DNA of 64,000 nt from Phytoactinopolyspora limicola. GTDB lineage: Bacteria; Actinomycetota; Actinomycetes; Jiangellales; Jiangellaceae. A program made the translations under genes and the position numbers. The stretch spans positions 119,243-183,242 of the forward strand of contig NZ_JAAOEN010000007.1 of the NCBI RefSeq assembly GCF_011320225.1, read 5' to 3'. This document shows, piece by piece, positions 42,984 through 50,974 of this stretch. Each line of letters opens with the position of its first letter. Position 1 is the first letter of the stretch. The notes under the pieces are model-generated. The model worked only from the letters and a program-made list of their open reading frames with translations. It did not search any database and was not told the DNA's origin.

Positions 42984-43784
42984 GCGAGGTGTCCAGAGGG
43001 CGTGAAAGTGGTGCACTGGCCCATAACCGCCGCCGACGTGAAGGGTGTCGGCGGCACGCAGGGCATCGGTCAGGTACCGCTTGGCGTCGGCGACGGCCCG
43101 CGCCAACGGCCGGTCGAAGGCGAGGCCAACCGCGATCGCCGAGGCGAAGGTGCAGCCGGTGCCGTGGGTGTTCTTCGTCGCCACCCGAAGTTCCCGCAGT
43201 TCGTGTACGCCGCCGTCGTCCACCAGCACGTCGATGGCTTCCGGGCCGCCATCGTGCCCACCTTTGACGACGACCGCCGCCGCCCCCTGCTCCCGCAGCG
43301 CCGCGCCCGCCTGCGCCATCCGGTCCGGGGGGACGTCGTCCCATCCGAGCAGCGCCGCCGTCTCCGGCAAGTTGGGGGTAATCACCGTCGCCAAGGGAAC
43401 CAGACGCTCCCGGATCGCCTCGACGGTCTCTTCGGAGACGAGCCGATCACCCGATGTCGCCACCATCACCGGGTCGACCACCACCTGCCGCACCCGGTAG
43501 CGCTCGATCGCCTCCACAACGGCGTCGACGACGTCCGGGCCGCCCAACATGCCGGTCTTCATGGCGCGGACGTCGAGATCCTCGAAGATCGCCGCCAGTT
43601 GGTCGGCGACGAACTCCCCCGACACCGGCAGCACCCCCGTCACACCACGAGTGTTCTGCGCGGTCAGCGCGGTCAGCGCCGCCGCGCCATAGGCACCGAG
43701 TGCGGAGAACGTTTTGAGATCGGCCTGGATGCCGGCACCGCCGGACGGGTCCGAACCAGCCACGGACAGGACGGTGGGGATCAT
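42969..43784 (-). CDS. thiD: Hydroxymethylpyrimidine/phosphomethylpyrimidine kinase
   Basis: 271 residues from the ATG at 43784. The ribokinase-like fold shows VLSVAGSDPSGGAGIQADLK, AALTALTAQNTRGVTGVLPV, VVVDPVMVATSGDRLVSEE and the anion hole NTHGTGCTFASAIAVGLAF with the catalytic Asp-like position replaced as in ThiD. It phosphorylates HMP and HMP-P in thiamin synthesis. It is the third gene of the thi operon, 4 bp after thiE. Its last residues (PRDR) and TAG stop are encoded inside palindrome P4, so the palindrome overlaps the coding sequence. Confidence 0.95.
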   Translation of the reverse strand: MIPTVLSVAGSDPSGGAGIQADLKTFSALGAYGAAALTALTAQNTRGVTGVLPVSGEFVADQLAAIFEDLDVRAMKTGMLGGPDVVDAVVEAIERYRVRQVVVDPVMVATSGDRLVSEETVEAIRERLVPLATVITPNLPETAALLGWDDVPPDRMAQAGAALREQGAAAVVVKGGHDGGPEAIDVLVDDGGVHELRELRVATKNTHGTGCTFASAIAVGLAFDRPLARAVADAKRYLTDALRAADTLHVGGGYGPVHHFHALWTPRPRDR

Positions 43785-43788
43785 CGCG

Positions 43789-44496
43789 TCACTCCTTGCT
43801 CGACGTGATCGGTGAATCGTCATGGACTGACGTGCGCTCTAGCGGGCGTCGTCGTTGTTCATCCGTCAGCGCGTCGTCGACGGCGTCCCGTAGCCGGGCG
43901 GCCGCCAGCTCCGGGTCGCTGGCGCCGAAGACCGCCGACACCACCGCGACGCCGTCGGCCCCGGCCCGGATGGTCGCCGCTGCCCGCTCCGGGGAGTTGA
44001 TCCCGCCGATGCCGACGAGTGGTCGATCGGTCGTCCGGCGCAGCCCCGCCACCCCGGCGAGCCCTAGCGGTGCCGCCGTGTCGGTCTTCGTTGGTGTGGA
44101 CCAGACGGGACTGGCCGCCACGTAGGAGCACGCCGCTAGTTGCTCCACGTCGTTCCCCTGCGGGTCCTCGATCGACCAACCAACCACCGCGCCGCGACCC
44201 AACGTGGCGCGGGCCAGCACCGGGGTGGTATCCGTGACCCCCACGTGGACCCCGACCCCGGCCCGTTCGGCCACGTGAACGCGGTCGTTGACCACCAGCG
44301 GAACGCGGGCCGGTGCGAGCACATCGCGCAACTCGCTGGCCTGGCGCAGAAGTTCGTCGTCGCTGGCGTGTTTGTCGCGCAGCTGAACCAGCGTGGCGCC
44401 GCCGCGCACCGCCGCCAGGCACATCTCCGCCAGCCGCTCCGGTGGGGTCAGCGCCGGATCGGTGACGACGTACAGGCGAAGGTCGAGGACGGTCAT
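43789..44496 (-). CDS. thiE: Thiamine-phosphate synthase
   Basis: 235 residues, a TIM barrel. RLYVVTDPALTPPERLAEMC, VRGGATLVQLRDKHASDDEL (QLRDK), VPLVVNDRVHVAERAGVGVH, GVTDTTPVLARATLG, AASPVWSTPTKTDTAAPLGL and LVGIGGINSPERAAATIRAG are all typical. It joins HMP-PP and thiazole phosphate to thiamin phosphate. Its ATG overlaps the thiM stop (44493-44496). The C-terminal ~25 residues (EQRRRPLERTSVHDDSPITS) form a dispensable-looking tail. Confidence 0.95.
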   Translation of the reverse strand: MTVLDLRLYVVTDPALTPPERLAEMCLAAVRGGATLVQLRDKHASDDELLRQASELRDVLAPARVPLVVNDRVHVAERAGVGVHVGVTDTTPVLARATLGRGAVVGWSIEDPQGNDVEQLAACSYVAASPVWSTPTKTDTAAPLGLAGVAGLRRTTDRPLVGIGGINSPERAAATIRAGADGVAVVSAVFGASDPELAAARLRDAVDDALTDEQRRRPLERTSVHDDSPITSSKE

Positions 44497-45296
44497 GGCG
44501 CGACCCGGACGCCATGAACAACAGCCGGCTCGTCAAGTGTGTGCAACTCGTCGAGGATCCGCCAGCGCAACGAACCGGGTCCGGCGGCTTCGGCCGCGGC
44601 CCGCTCCCCCGCCAGGCCGAACACGGCCAGTGCCGCGGTGGTCGCCACCAGGGGGTCCTCGTGAACCGCCGCGAAGGCACCCGCGACGGCGCTTGCGGCA
44701 CACCCCATGGCGGTGACCTTGGCCATCAGCGGGTGTCCACCACCAACTCGCCAGGTCCGGTCAATGCTGGTGACGACGTCCACCGACCCCGTCACCGCCA
44801 CCACTGCGCCGCTCTGACGTGCAAGCTCCTGAGCAGCGTCGATGGCATCAGAGGACTGGTCGGTGCTGTCCACACCCTTACCGCGGGCGCTGGCCCCGGC
44901 CAGGGCGAGGATCTCGCTGGCGTTGCCACGGATCACGGTGGGCCGCAGGGCCAGCAGATCCGCCGCCACCTTGGTGCGGTACCCCGTCGCCCCGGCGGCT
45001 ACCGGGTCGAGCACCCACGGGATGCCGCGCTCAGCCGCGACCCGGGCGGCGTCGAACATCGACTCCACCCACGGCGCCGACAGCGTGCCGATGTTGACGA
45101 CGACGGCGTCGGCGATACCGGCGAACTCGGCAGCCTCCTCACGGGCGTGCACCATGGCCGGCGACGCACCTGCCGCCAGCAGCACGTTGGCCGACAGATC
45201 CATGGCGACGTAGTTGGTGAGATTGTGAACCAGCGGCCCCCGGCGGCGCACCGCGTCGAAGACCGTCCAGACGTCGGCCGGTACCAGCGCGGACAT
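44493..45296 (-). CDS. thiM: Hydroxyethylthiazole kinase
   Basis: 267 residues. It shows VHNLTNYVAMDLSANVLLAA, GASPAMVHAREEAAEFAGIA, WVLDPVAAGATGYRTKVAAD, VIRGNASEILALAGASARGK and HPLMAKVTAMGCAASAVAGA (catalytic Cys of the anion hole). It phosphorylates 4-methyl-5-hydroxyethylthiazole, a salvage step, so this operon (thiM-thiE-thiD) is built for thiamin salvage together with tenA. The start follows GGAAGGAG, which is the site masked by the riboswitch expression platform. Confidence 0.95.
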   Translation of the reverse strand: MSALVPADVWTVFDAVRRRGPLVHNLTNYVAMDLSANVLLAAGASPAMVHAREEAAEFAGIADAVVVNIGTLSAPWVESMFDAARVAAERGIPWVLDPVAAGATGYRTKVAADLLALRPTVIRGNASEILALAGASARGKGVDSTDQSSDAIDAAQELARQSGAVVAVTGSVDVVTSIDRTWRVGGGHPLMAKVTAMGCAASAVAGAFAAVHEDPLVATTAALAVFGLAGERAAAEAAGPGSLRWRILDELHTLDEPAVVHGVRVAP

Positions 45297-45302
45297 AGCG
45301 CT

Positions 45303-45446
45303 CTCCTTCCCACCGGGAGGGAGCCTGCGAGGTGGTGCGTCTGGTTCGAGGTGACGTCCGCACCCCCGATTCGGCTCCCTGCGCCGGCATGACCCGGATC
45401 AGGTTCGGCGGGTGTGATCTCAGCCTCGCGCGAGGCACCCCGGCCG
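45303..45446 (-). promoter_or_regulatory. TPP riboswitch with a ribosome-site sequestering platform
   Basis: On the minus strand the conserved TPP (THI-box) aptamer is plain: GGGGTGCC, GGCTGAGATCACACCCG, AACCTGATCCGGGTCATGCC and GGCGCAGGGAG (45446-45368). Downstream, CTCCCTCCC pairs with GGGAAGGAG around the loop GGT, masking the thiM ribosome site (45303-45323). The aptamer end AGGGAGCC (45373-45380) can pair with GGCTCCCT (45318-45325), an anti-sequestering stem. I infer translational OFF control by TPP. Confidence 0.92.
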
Positions 45447-45539
45447 ATCGGTTTCGTGATTCCAACCTACCTCATCGGGCACGACGGGCAATACGCCGCC
45501 TTGTGCCCAAACCCGCCACGCCACCACCGCCCGCCACGC

Positions 45540-45690
45540 TGCCCCGGGGTTGGATGTGGCAACGGAGCGGAACTGGTGAACGGAGTGGAGCTGGTGCAGC
45601 GACGGAGCGGCGGAGGTGTTGCTCTGGCGACACTGATGGCACTCCGTTCGCGCACCAACTCCACTCCGCGCACCAACTCCACTCGGTGCG
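45540..45690. repeat. Short-repeat array between the riboswitch and ppk2
   Basis: About 18-bp units of the type AACGGAGTGGAGCTGGTG occur forward near 45556-45615 and inverted (CACCAACTCCACTCCGCG) near 45652-45688, where two tandem copies lie side by side. Some units are degenerate. The array ends at the ppk2 stop (45692), so it may fold into a terminator-like structure for that gene. Confidence 0.6.
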
Positions 45691-45691
45691 C

Positions 45692-46537
45692 TCACTCCAG
45701 GGTGGCCGCGTGGTCCGGAACGTGGTTCTGCAGCTCATGCGGCGGGCGCTGGTAGCCCGTGGACTCTGGCCGCGGCGGCAGCTCTATCTCCGGCTGTTTC
45801 ACCTCGTGATAGTCGAGGGTGGAGAGCAGGTGGGCGATCATGTTGATCCGGGCGCTGCGTTTGTCGTCGCTTTCGACGACGTACCACGGTGCCTCGGCGA
45901 TGTCGGTGTGAACGAACATGTCGTCCTTGGCTCGGGAGTAGTCTTCCCAGCGCTGGACCGCCTCGACGTCCATCGGCGAGAGCTTCCACCGTCGCATGGG
46001 GTCTTCCAGCCGGGACCGGAAGCGACGTTCCTGCTCCTCGTCGCTCACCGAGAACCAGTACTTACGCAGCAGGATCCCGTCCTCGACGAGCAGCCGCTCG
46101 AAGATGGGACATTCACGGTAGAAGCGCATGTACTCCTCGGGAGTGCAGAAACCCATCACTCGCTCCACGCCGGCCCGGTTGTACCAGCTGCGGTCGAACA
46201 GCACCAGCTCGCCGGCCGCCGGCAAGTGCTGGATGTAGCGCTGGAAGTACCACTGGGTGCGCTCGCGGTCCGACGGCGCAGGTAGCGCGACGACGCGGGC
46301 AATCCGGGGGTTCAGGAACTGGGTGACCCGTTTGATGACCCCGCCCTTCCCGGCGGCGTCTCGGCCCTCGAAGATCACGACGAGCCGGATCCCCTCCACC
46401 CGGACCCATTCCTGAAGCTTTACGAGTTCACTCTGGAGTCGGATCAGCTCGGCTTCGTACAGCTTCTTCTTCAGCCGCCGACGATCGCCCGGCTGTGCTG
46501 CCGCGGCCGCGTCCGAGCTGCGTTTGGTGACGGACAC
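45692..46537 (-). CDS. ppk2: Polyphosphate kinase 2
   Basis: 281 residues from the GTG at 46537, which has GAGGAGGG at the right distance; a longer frame adds only filler. Walker A is VIFEGRDAAGKGGVIKRVTQ, the lid region is SDRERTQWYFQRYIQHLP and Walker B is VLFDRSWYNRAGVERVMGFC. FRSRLEDPMRRWKLSPMDVE and the RAKDDMFVHTDIAEAPWYVV segment complete a one-domain class I PPK2. It transfers phosphate from polyphosphate to nucleotides, mainly ADP or GDP. It is divergent from the kinase-like gene at 46689. Confidence 0.93.
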   Translation of the reverse strand: MSVTKRSSDAAAAAQPGDRRRLKKKLYEAELIRLQSELVKLQEWVRVEGIRLVVIFEGRDAAGKGGVIKRVTQFLNPRIARVVALPAPSDRERTQWYFQRYIQHLPAAGELVLFDRSWYNRAGVERVMGFCTPEEYMRFYRECPIFERLLVEDGILLRKYWFSVSDEEQERRFRSRLEDPMRRWKLSPMDVEAVQRWEDYSRAKDDMFVHTDIAEAPWYVVESDDKRSARINMIAHLLSTLDYHEVKQPEIELPPRPESTGYQRPPHELQNHVPDHAATLE

Positions 46538-46688
46538 CAGGCCCTCCTCGCCGGCGTACGGCCCCTGCGCGGCGCCCCCGCCATCGGTACACGTTAATGC
46601 TGTTGTCTCGACCCTAACGTTCCCGCTGACGTCGCCGTCACCCACTCGCCGGATCGACCACCCACGCACCGCCTGCGACGATGGTGCG

Positions 46689-47366
46689 ATGAAGCTGCTG
46701 GCGTCGGGGCGGGAAGCCGACGTTTACGATGTCGGCGACGGGCGGGTCTTACGCCGGTATCGCAACGGCCACCGCTCTGTCGGCGACGAGGCCCTCGTCA
46801 TGCGGCACGCCCGTCAGCACGGAGTCCGGGTGCCCGAGGTGCATCGGGTGGCTGGTGGCGACCTGGAGATGGAACGTATCGACGGCCCGACGATGGTGGA
46901 CGCAATGGTTAATGGCGCCCTACCCATTGATGACGGCGCCGTTGCCCTCGCCTCCCTGCACCACGACGTCCATCACGTGCCTGCCCTGCGATCCCAGGCA
47001 CCCGAGCACCGCCTCCTCCACCTGGACCTGCATCCGTACAACGTCATCATGGCAACGGACGGTCCGGTGCTGATCGACTGGCCGCACGCCACCGATGGTC
47101 CTCCCGACCTCGACGTCGCCGTCACCGCGGTGATCCTGGCGCAGGTGGTACATCTCCCCGGCCCGCATGCCGAGCTGGCCGCGGCGTTTCTCGAATCGTT
47201 CACCACCCGCGTCGCCCCGCCACCCCGGCAGATGATCGCCGCGGCGGCCACCCGACGGGCCGCCGATGCCAACCTCACTCCAGCCGAGCACGCTGCCCTG
47301 CCGTCGGCCGTGGCCATGCTGCACCAACTGTTCGGTCACCGAACGCCGGATCAGTCCGACAGCTAG
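46689..47366 (+). CDS. Small phosphotransferase (APH/kinase-like)
   Basis: 225 residues from the ATG at 46689. The compact protein-kinase-like fold shows MKLLASGREADVYDVGDGRV (glycine-rich loop), LLHLDLHPYNVIMATDGPVL (catalytic loop with HLDxHxxN) and LIDWPHATDGPPDLDVAVT (the metal-binding DW in place of DFG). The N-lobe is short, with the likely ATP-binding Lys missing or moved, as in actinobacterial aminoglycoside phosphotransferase-like proteins. The substrate is unknown; antibiotic resistance should not be assumed. The P450 gene follows 42 bp downstream on the same strand. Confidence 0.8.
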   Translation: MKLLASGREADVYDVGDGRVLRRYRNGHRSVGDEALVMRHARQHGVRVPEVHRVAGGDLEMERIDGPTMVDAMVNGALPIDDGAVALASLHHDVHHVPALRSQAPEHRLLHLDLHPYNVIMATDGPVLIDWPHATDGPPDLDVAVTAVILAQVVHLPGPHAELAAAFLESFTTRVAPPPRQMIAAAATRRAADANLTPAEHAALPSAVAMLHQLFGHRTPDQSDS

Positions 47367-47408
47367 GGCCGCGCCGGAGATCCGTCCGGCACGATACGGT
47401 CGGACATC

Positions 47409-48587
47409 ATGTTCGACCCGCGTGACCCGGAGTTCCTCGCCGATCCCTACCCGTACTTCGCCCGGCTGCGTCGCCGGGGTGAGGTCCATTGGCACGACGG
47501 ACTCGGCCTCGCGGTCGCGGTGTCACACGCAGCCGCGTCGGCGGTCCTGCGTCACCGCGGTCTCGGCCGGCTCTGGTCCGACGCACAACCTGCCGACCGG
47601 TTCGCGGCGTTTAATATGTTGCACCGGAATTCGCTGCTGGAGAACGAACCACCGGCCCATACCCGGCTGCGTCGGCTGGTGTCGACGGCCTTCCAACGCG
47701 GACATGTCGAACGGCTGCGCCCCCGCGTGGAGCAGCTGGCGTCGGACATGGTCGCGGGCCTAACCCGGCAGATCGAGACCGACGGCCAGGCCGACCTGCT
47801 GGAGCATCTCGCGCAGCCGTTACCGGTGGAGGTGATCGCCGAACTGCTCGACGTCCCCGCTCCCGACCGGCCGAACCTGGTCCCGTGGTCGAACGCGATA
47901 GTGAAGATGTATGAGTACGGTGCACCGGACGAGCAGCGCGACAGCGCCGAACACGCCGCCGCCCAGTTCGCTCGATACCTGAATGAGCTGGCCGGGGAAC
48001 GGGTACGACGGCCCGGCCCGGATCTCATCAGCGACCTCACCCGCAGCGGCCTCACCACCGACGAGGTGGTGGGCACGGCCGTGCTGCTCTTGATGGCCGG
48101 GCACGAGGCCAGCGTCAACGTTCTCGGCAACGGGGTGTACGCGCTGCTCCGGCACCGTTCGCAGTGGGAGGCGCTGGTGGCCGACCCGGGGCTGGCCGAA
48201 TCGGCGACGGAGGAGTTGATCCGGTTCGACTCTCCACTCCAGCTCTTCGAGCGCACCGCGAAGGAGGACGTCGAGATCGCCGGCTACCGGGTAGCTCAGG
48301 GCACCAAGATCGCCGCGCTACTGGGCGCCGCCGCTCGTGACCCCGCCGTGTTCACCGCGCCGGACACGCTGGACATCACCCGGAACCCGAACCCGCACAT
48401 CGGCTTCGGTGGCGGCATCCACTACTGCGTCGGCGCCCCGCTGGCCCGGGTGGAGGTAGCCGCGGCTTTACGCGCGTTGTCCCGCGACCTGCCCGGCCTG
48501 CGCCTCGCCGGAATGCCCCGACGCCGCGCCGAGTTCGTCATCCGGGGTTTGCGGGACCTGCCGGTGACCACCGCGTCGCCGGCATAG
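47409..48587 (+). CDS. Cytochrome P450
   Basis: 392 residues, a soluble bacterial class P450. I helix: LLLMAGHEASVNVLGNGVYA, with AGHEAS in place of the usual AGxET. K helix: ATEELIRFDSPL (ExxR is EELIR). The haem loop is FGGGIHYCVGAPLARVEVAA, with the Cys ligand. It hydroxylates or otherwise oxidises an unknown small molecule and needs a ferredoxin partner, which is not encoded nearby. The neighbouring phosphotransferase may be co-transcribed. Confidence 0.95.
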   Translation: MFDPRDPEFLADPYPYFARLRRRGEVHWHDGLGLAVAVSHAAASAVLRHRGLGRLWSDAQPADRFAAFNMLHRNSLLENEPPAHTRLRRLVSTAFQRGHVERLRPRVEQLASDMVAGLTRQIETDGQADLLEHLAQPLPVEVIAELLDVPAPDRPNLVPWSNAIVKMYEYGAPDEQRDSAEHAAAQFARYLNELAGERVRRPGPDLISDLTRSGLTTDEVVGTAVLLLMAGHEASVNVLGNGVYALLRHRSQWEALVADPGLAESATEELIRFDSPLQLFERTAKEDVEIAGYRVAQGTKIAALLGAAARDPAVFTAPDTLDITRNPNPHIGFGGGIHYCVGAPLARVEVAAALRALSRDLPGLRLAGMPRRRAEFVIRGLRDLPVTTASPA

Positions 48588-48615
48588 GTCGATCAAGGCG
48601 TCGGTGGGCGCAGCG

Positions 48616-48990
48616 TCAGCCAGCCGCCACACAGAACTCGTTGCCTTCCGGATCGAGCATGACCGTCCACCGCTCATGCCGCCGTTGCACCGACGCCCCA
48701 AGCTCGACGAGCCGCTCCACCTCGGCTTCGCGATCGGCGGCGACCACGTCGAGATGGAGCCGGTTCTTGACCACCTTCGGCTCGTCGACCTGCTGAAAGA
48801 ACAGCATCGGACCCGGACCGCCTACGGACACGGTCGGGTCGGTGTCCGGCGTCAGCCCCAAACTCGCCAGCCGTTCGACTTCCGCGTCGTCGTAGGGGAG
48901 CACGTCGTACCCGTCGAGTGCCCCGGCCCAGAACCGGGCCAGCGACGGTGCGTGCCGGCAATCGATCGTGATCTCGTCCAGTTTGGCCAT
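48616..48990 (-). CDS. VOC (glyoxalase/bleomycin-resistance) family protein
   Basis: 124 residues, made of two beta-alpha-beta-beta-beta modules: ITIDCRHAPSLARFWAGALD and PMLFFQQVDEPKVVKNRLHL in the first, EVERLVELGASVQRRHERWT and VMLDPEGNEFCVAAG at the end. NRLHLDV and DPEGNEFC are the usual metal or ligand positions. Actinomycetes have many such proteins, with roles from isomerases to drug binding; the substrate is not readable. The start is 4 bp from the stop of the ABC transporter gene on the same strand. Confidence 0.88.
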   Translation of the reverse strand: MAKLDEITIDCRHAPSLARFWAGALDGYDVLPYDDAEVERLASLGLTPDTDPTVSVGGPGPMLFFQQVDEPKVVKNRLHLDVVAADREAEVERLVELGASVQRRHERWTVMLDPEGNEFCVAAG

Positions 48991-48991
48991 G

Positions 48992-50974
48992 TCAGGGTGT
49001 CTCCCCTTCGGTCACGGGTTGGGTGAACTGGCTCGCATACAGCTCGTAGTACGCTCCGCGCCGACGCAGCAGTTCGGCGTGCGACCCCTGCTCGACGATC
49101 CGCCCGGCCCGCATCACCAGGATGACGTCGGCGTCGCGGATTGTCGACAGCCGGTGGGCGATGACGAAGCTGGTCCGCCCCGACCGCAGGGCCGCCATGG
49201 CCTCCTGCACCAACACCTCGGTTCGGGTGTCGACCGAACTGGTGGCTTCGTCGAGAATCAGGATCTCGCGGTTGGCCAAGAACGCCCGGGCGATGGTGAT
49301 CAGCTGCTTCTCGCCCGCGCTCAGGTTGTCGCCTTCCTCGTCGATCACGGTCTCGTAGCCGTCCGGCAGCGAATGTACGAACCGGTCCACGTAGGCCGCC
49401 GTCGCCGCGGCGACGATCTGTTCATCGGACGCCGACGGGTCGCCGTAGGCGATGTTGTCCCGGATCGTGCCACCGAACAGCCAACTGTCCTGTAGCACCA
49501 TGCCGATGCGGGAGCGCAGGTCGGCCCGGGTCAGCTCGGTGACGTCGACACCGTCCAGCCGGATCCGACCGCCCTGCAGCTCGTAGAACCGCATGATGAG
49601 GTTGACGAGAGTGGTCTTCCCGGCGCCGGTAGGCCCGACGATCGCCACCGTCGTCCCTGGCTCCACCGTCAACGACAGGTTCTCGATCAAAGGCGCGTCA
49701 GGGTCGTAGCTGAACGACACGTCGTCGAACTCCACCCGGCCCCGCGGCGCGTCGATGGCCACCGGCCGCGCCGCGTCGGGTTCCTGCTCGGGTTCGTCGA
49801 GCAGCTCGAACACCCGCTCGGCGGATGCCACACCGGATTGCAGCAGGTTGGCCATCGACGCCAGCTGGGCTAACGGCTGGGTGAACTGCTGGGAGTACTG
49901 GATGAACGCCTGGACCTCACCCAGCGTCATCGATCCGGACGTGACCCGCAGCCCGCCGACCACGGCGATGGCGACGTAGTTGAGGCTGCCGAGGAACATC
50001 AACACCGGGCGGATGATCCCGGAGATGAACTGAGCCTTGAAGCTGGCCTCGAACAGTTCCTCGTTCTTGGCGCGGAACGTGCGCTCCACGTCGTCCTGCC
50101 GGCCGAACGCCGTCACCAGCGCGTGACCGGTGTACGACTCCTCGACGTGGGCGTTGAGATCACCGGTGTGTTTCCACTGGGCGACGAACTGCTTCTGCGA
50201 CCGCTTCGCGATCACGGCGGTGACGATCACCGACAGCGGCACCGTCACCAGCGCGATCAACGCCAGCAGCGGTGATATGAGAACCATCATGGTCAACACA
50301 CCCAGCACGGTGAGCAGCGACGTGATCAGCTGACTCATGGTCTGCGTCATCGTCTGCGAGACGTTGTCGATGTCGTTGGTGACCCGGCTCAGCACATCAC
50401 CGCGCGGGCTGGTGTCGAAATACCGCAGCGGCAGCCGGTTCAGTTTGGCTTCGACGTCGGCCCGCAGCCGGTACATGGTGCGTTGCACGATTTCGTTGAC
50501 CAGGTAGGCCTGTAGCCAGGCGAACAGCGACGCACCGAGGTAGATCATCAGCACCCCGATGAGCACCCAGCGCAGCGCGTCGATGTCAACACCTTGCCCT
50601 GGGACGACGTCCATGCCGGTGAGCATGTCGGCGAACGTGTCCTGACCGTCGGCACGCAGCCCGGCGACCACGTCGTCCTTGGCGGCGCCGTCGGGCAGCT
50701 GCCGGCCGATGGCGCCGGAGAAGATGAGGTCGGTGGCGTGGCCGAGCACCCGCGGCCCCAGCACGTTGAGCGCGATGCTCACCACGGCAAGAGCGAGCAC
50801 CAACACCACGCCGGTCCGCTCGGGCCGCAGCCGGCCGAGCAGGCGACGTGCGGACGGCCCGAACTGTAGCGGCTTCTGCGGGGCGGCGGCCATAGCCCCC
50901 ATGCCGAGGGGGCCACGTCCGCCGGGCGCGGCCGGACCGGGCCGGGCGGGGCTGTCGGTTCCGGTTCGGCTCAT
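48992..50974 (-). CDS. ABC exporter subunit, catalytic half of a heterodimer
   Basis: 660 residues from the ATG at 50974 that overlaps the upstream stop. A Pro/Gly-rich N-terminal tail (~50 residues) precedes six membrane helices and the ATPase domain: TVAIVGPTGAGKTTLVNLIM (Walker A), the variant signature NLSAGEKQLITIARAFL, and ILILDEATSSVDTRTE (Walker B with the catalytic Glu). The partner subunit lacks that Glu. Heterodimers of this type export drugs, peptides or lipids. It has an inserted external segment (DGQDTFADMLTGMDVVPGQG) in the first loop. Confidence 0.93.
   Translation of the reverse strand: MSRTGTDSPARPGPAAPGGRGPLGMGAMAAAPQKPLQFGPSARRLLGRLRPERTGVVLVLALAVVSIALNVLGPRVLGHATDLIFSGAIGRQLPDGAAKDDVVAGLRADGQDTFADMLTGMDVVPGQGVDIDALRWVLIGVLMIYLGASLFAWLQAYLVNEIVQRTMYRLRADVEAKLNRLPLRYFDTSPRGDVLSRVTNDIDNVSQTMTQTMSQLITSLLTVLGVLTMMVLISPLLALIALVTVPLSVIVTAVIAKRSQKQFVAQWKHTGDLNAHVEESYTGHALVTAFGRQDDVERTFRAKNEELFEASFKAQFISGIIRPVLMFLGSLNYVAIAVVGGLRVTSGSMTLGEVQAFIQYSQQFTQPLAQLASMANLLQSGVASAERVFELLDEPEQEPDAARPVAIDAPRGRVEFDDVSFSYDPDAPLIENLSLTVEPGTTVAIVGPTGAGKTTLVNLIMRFYELQGGRIRLDGVDVTELTRADLRSRIGMVLQDSWLFGGTIRDNIAYGDPSASDEQIVAAATAAYVDRFVHSLPDGYETVIDEEGDNLSAGEKQLITIARAFLANREILILDEATSSVDTRTEVLVQEAMAALRSGRTSFVIAHRLSTIRDADVILVMRAGRIVEQGSHAELLRRRGAYYELYASQFTQPVTEGETP

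Noticed and set aside
46689..47366. Aminoglycoside resistance gene
   Set aside because: The fold is APH/kinase-like, but the family is broad and there is no resistance context, so only a generic call is made.
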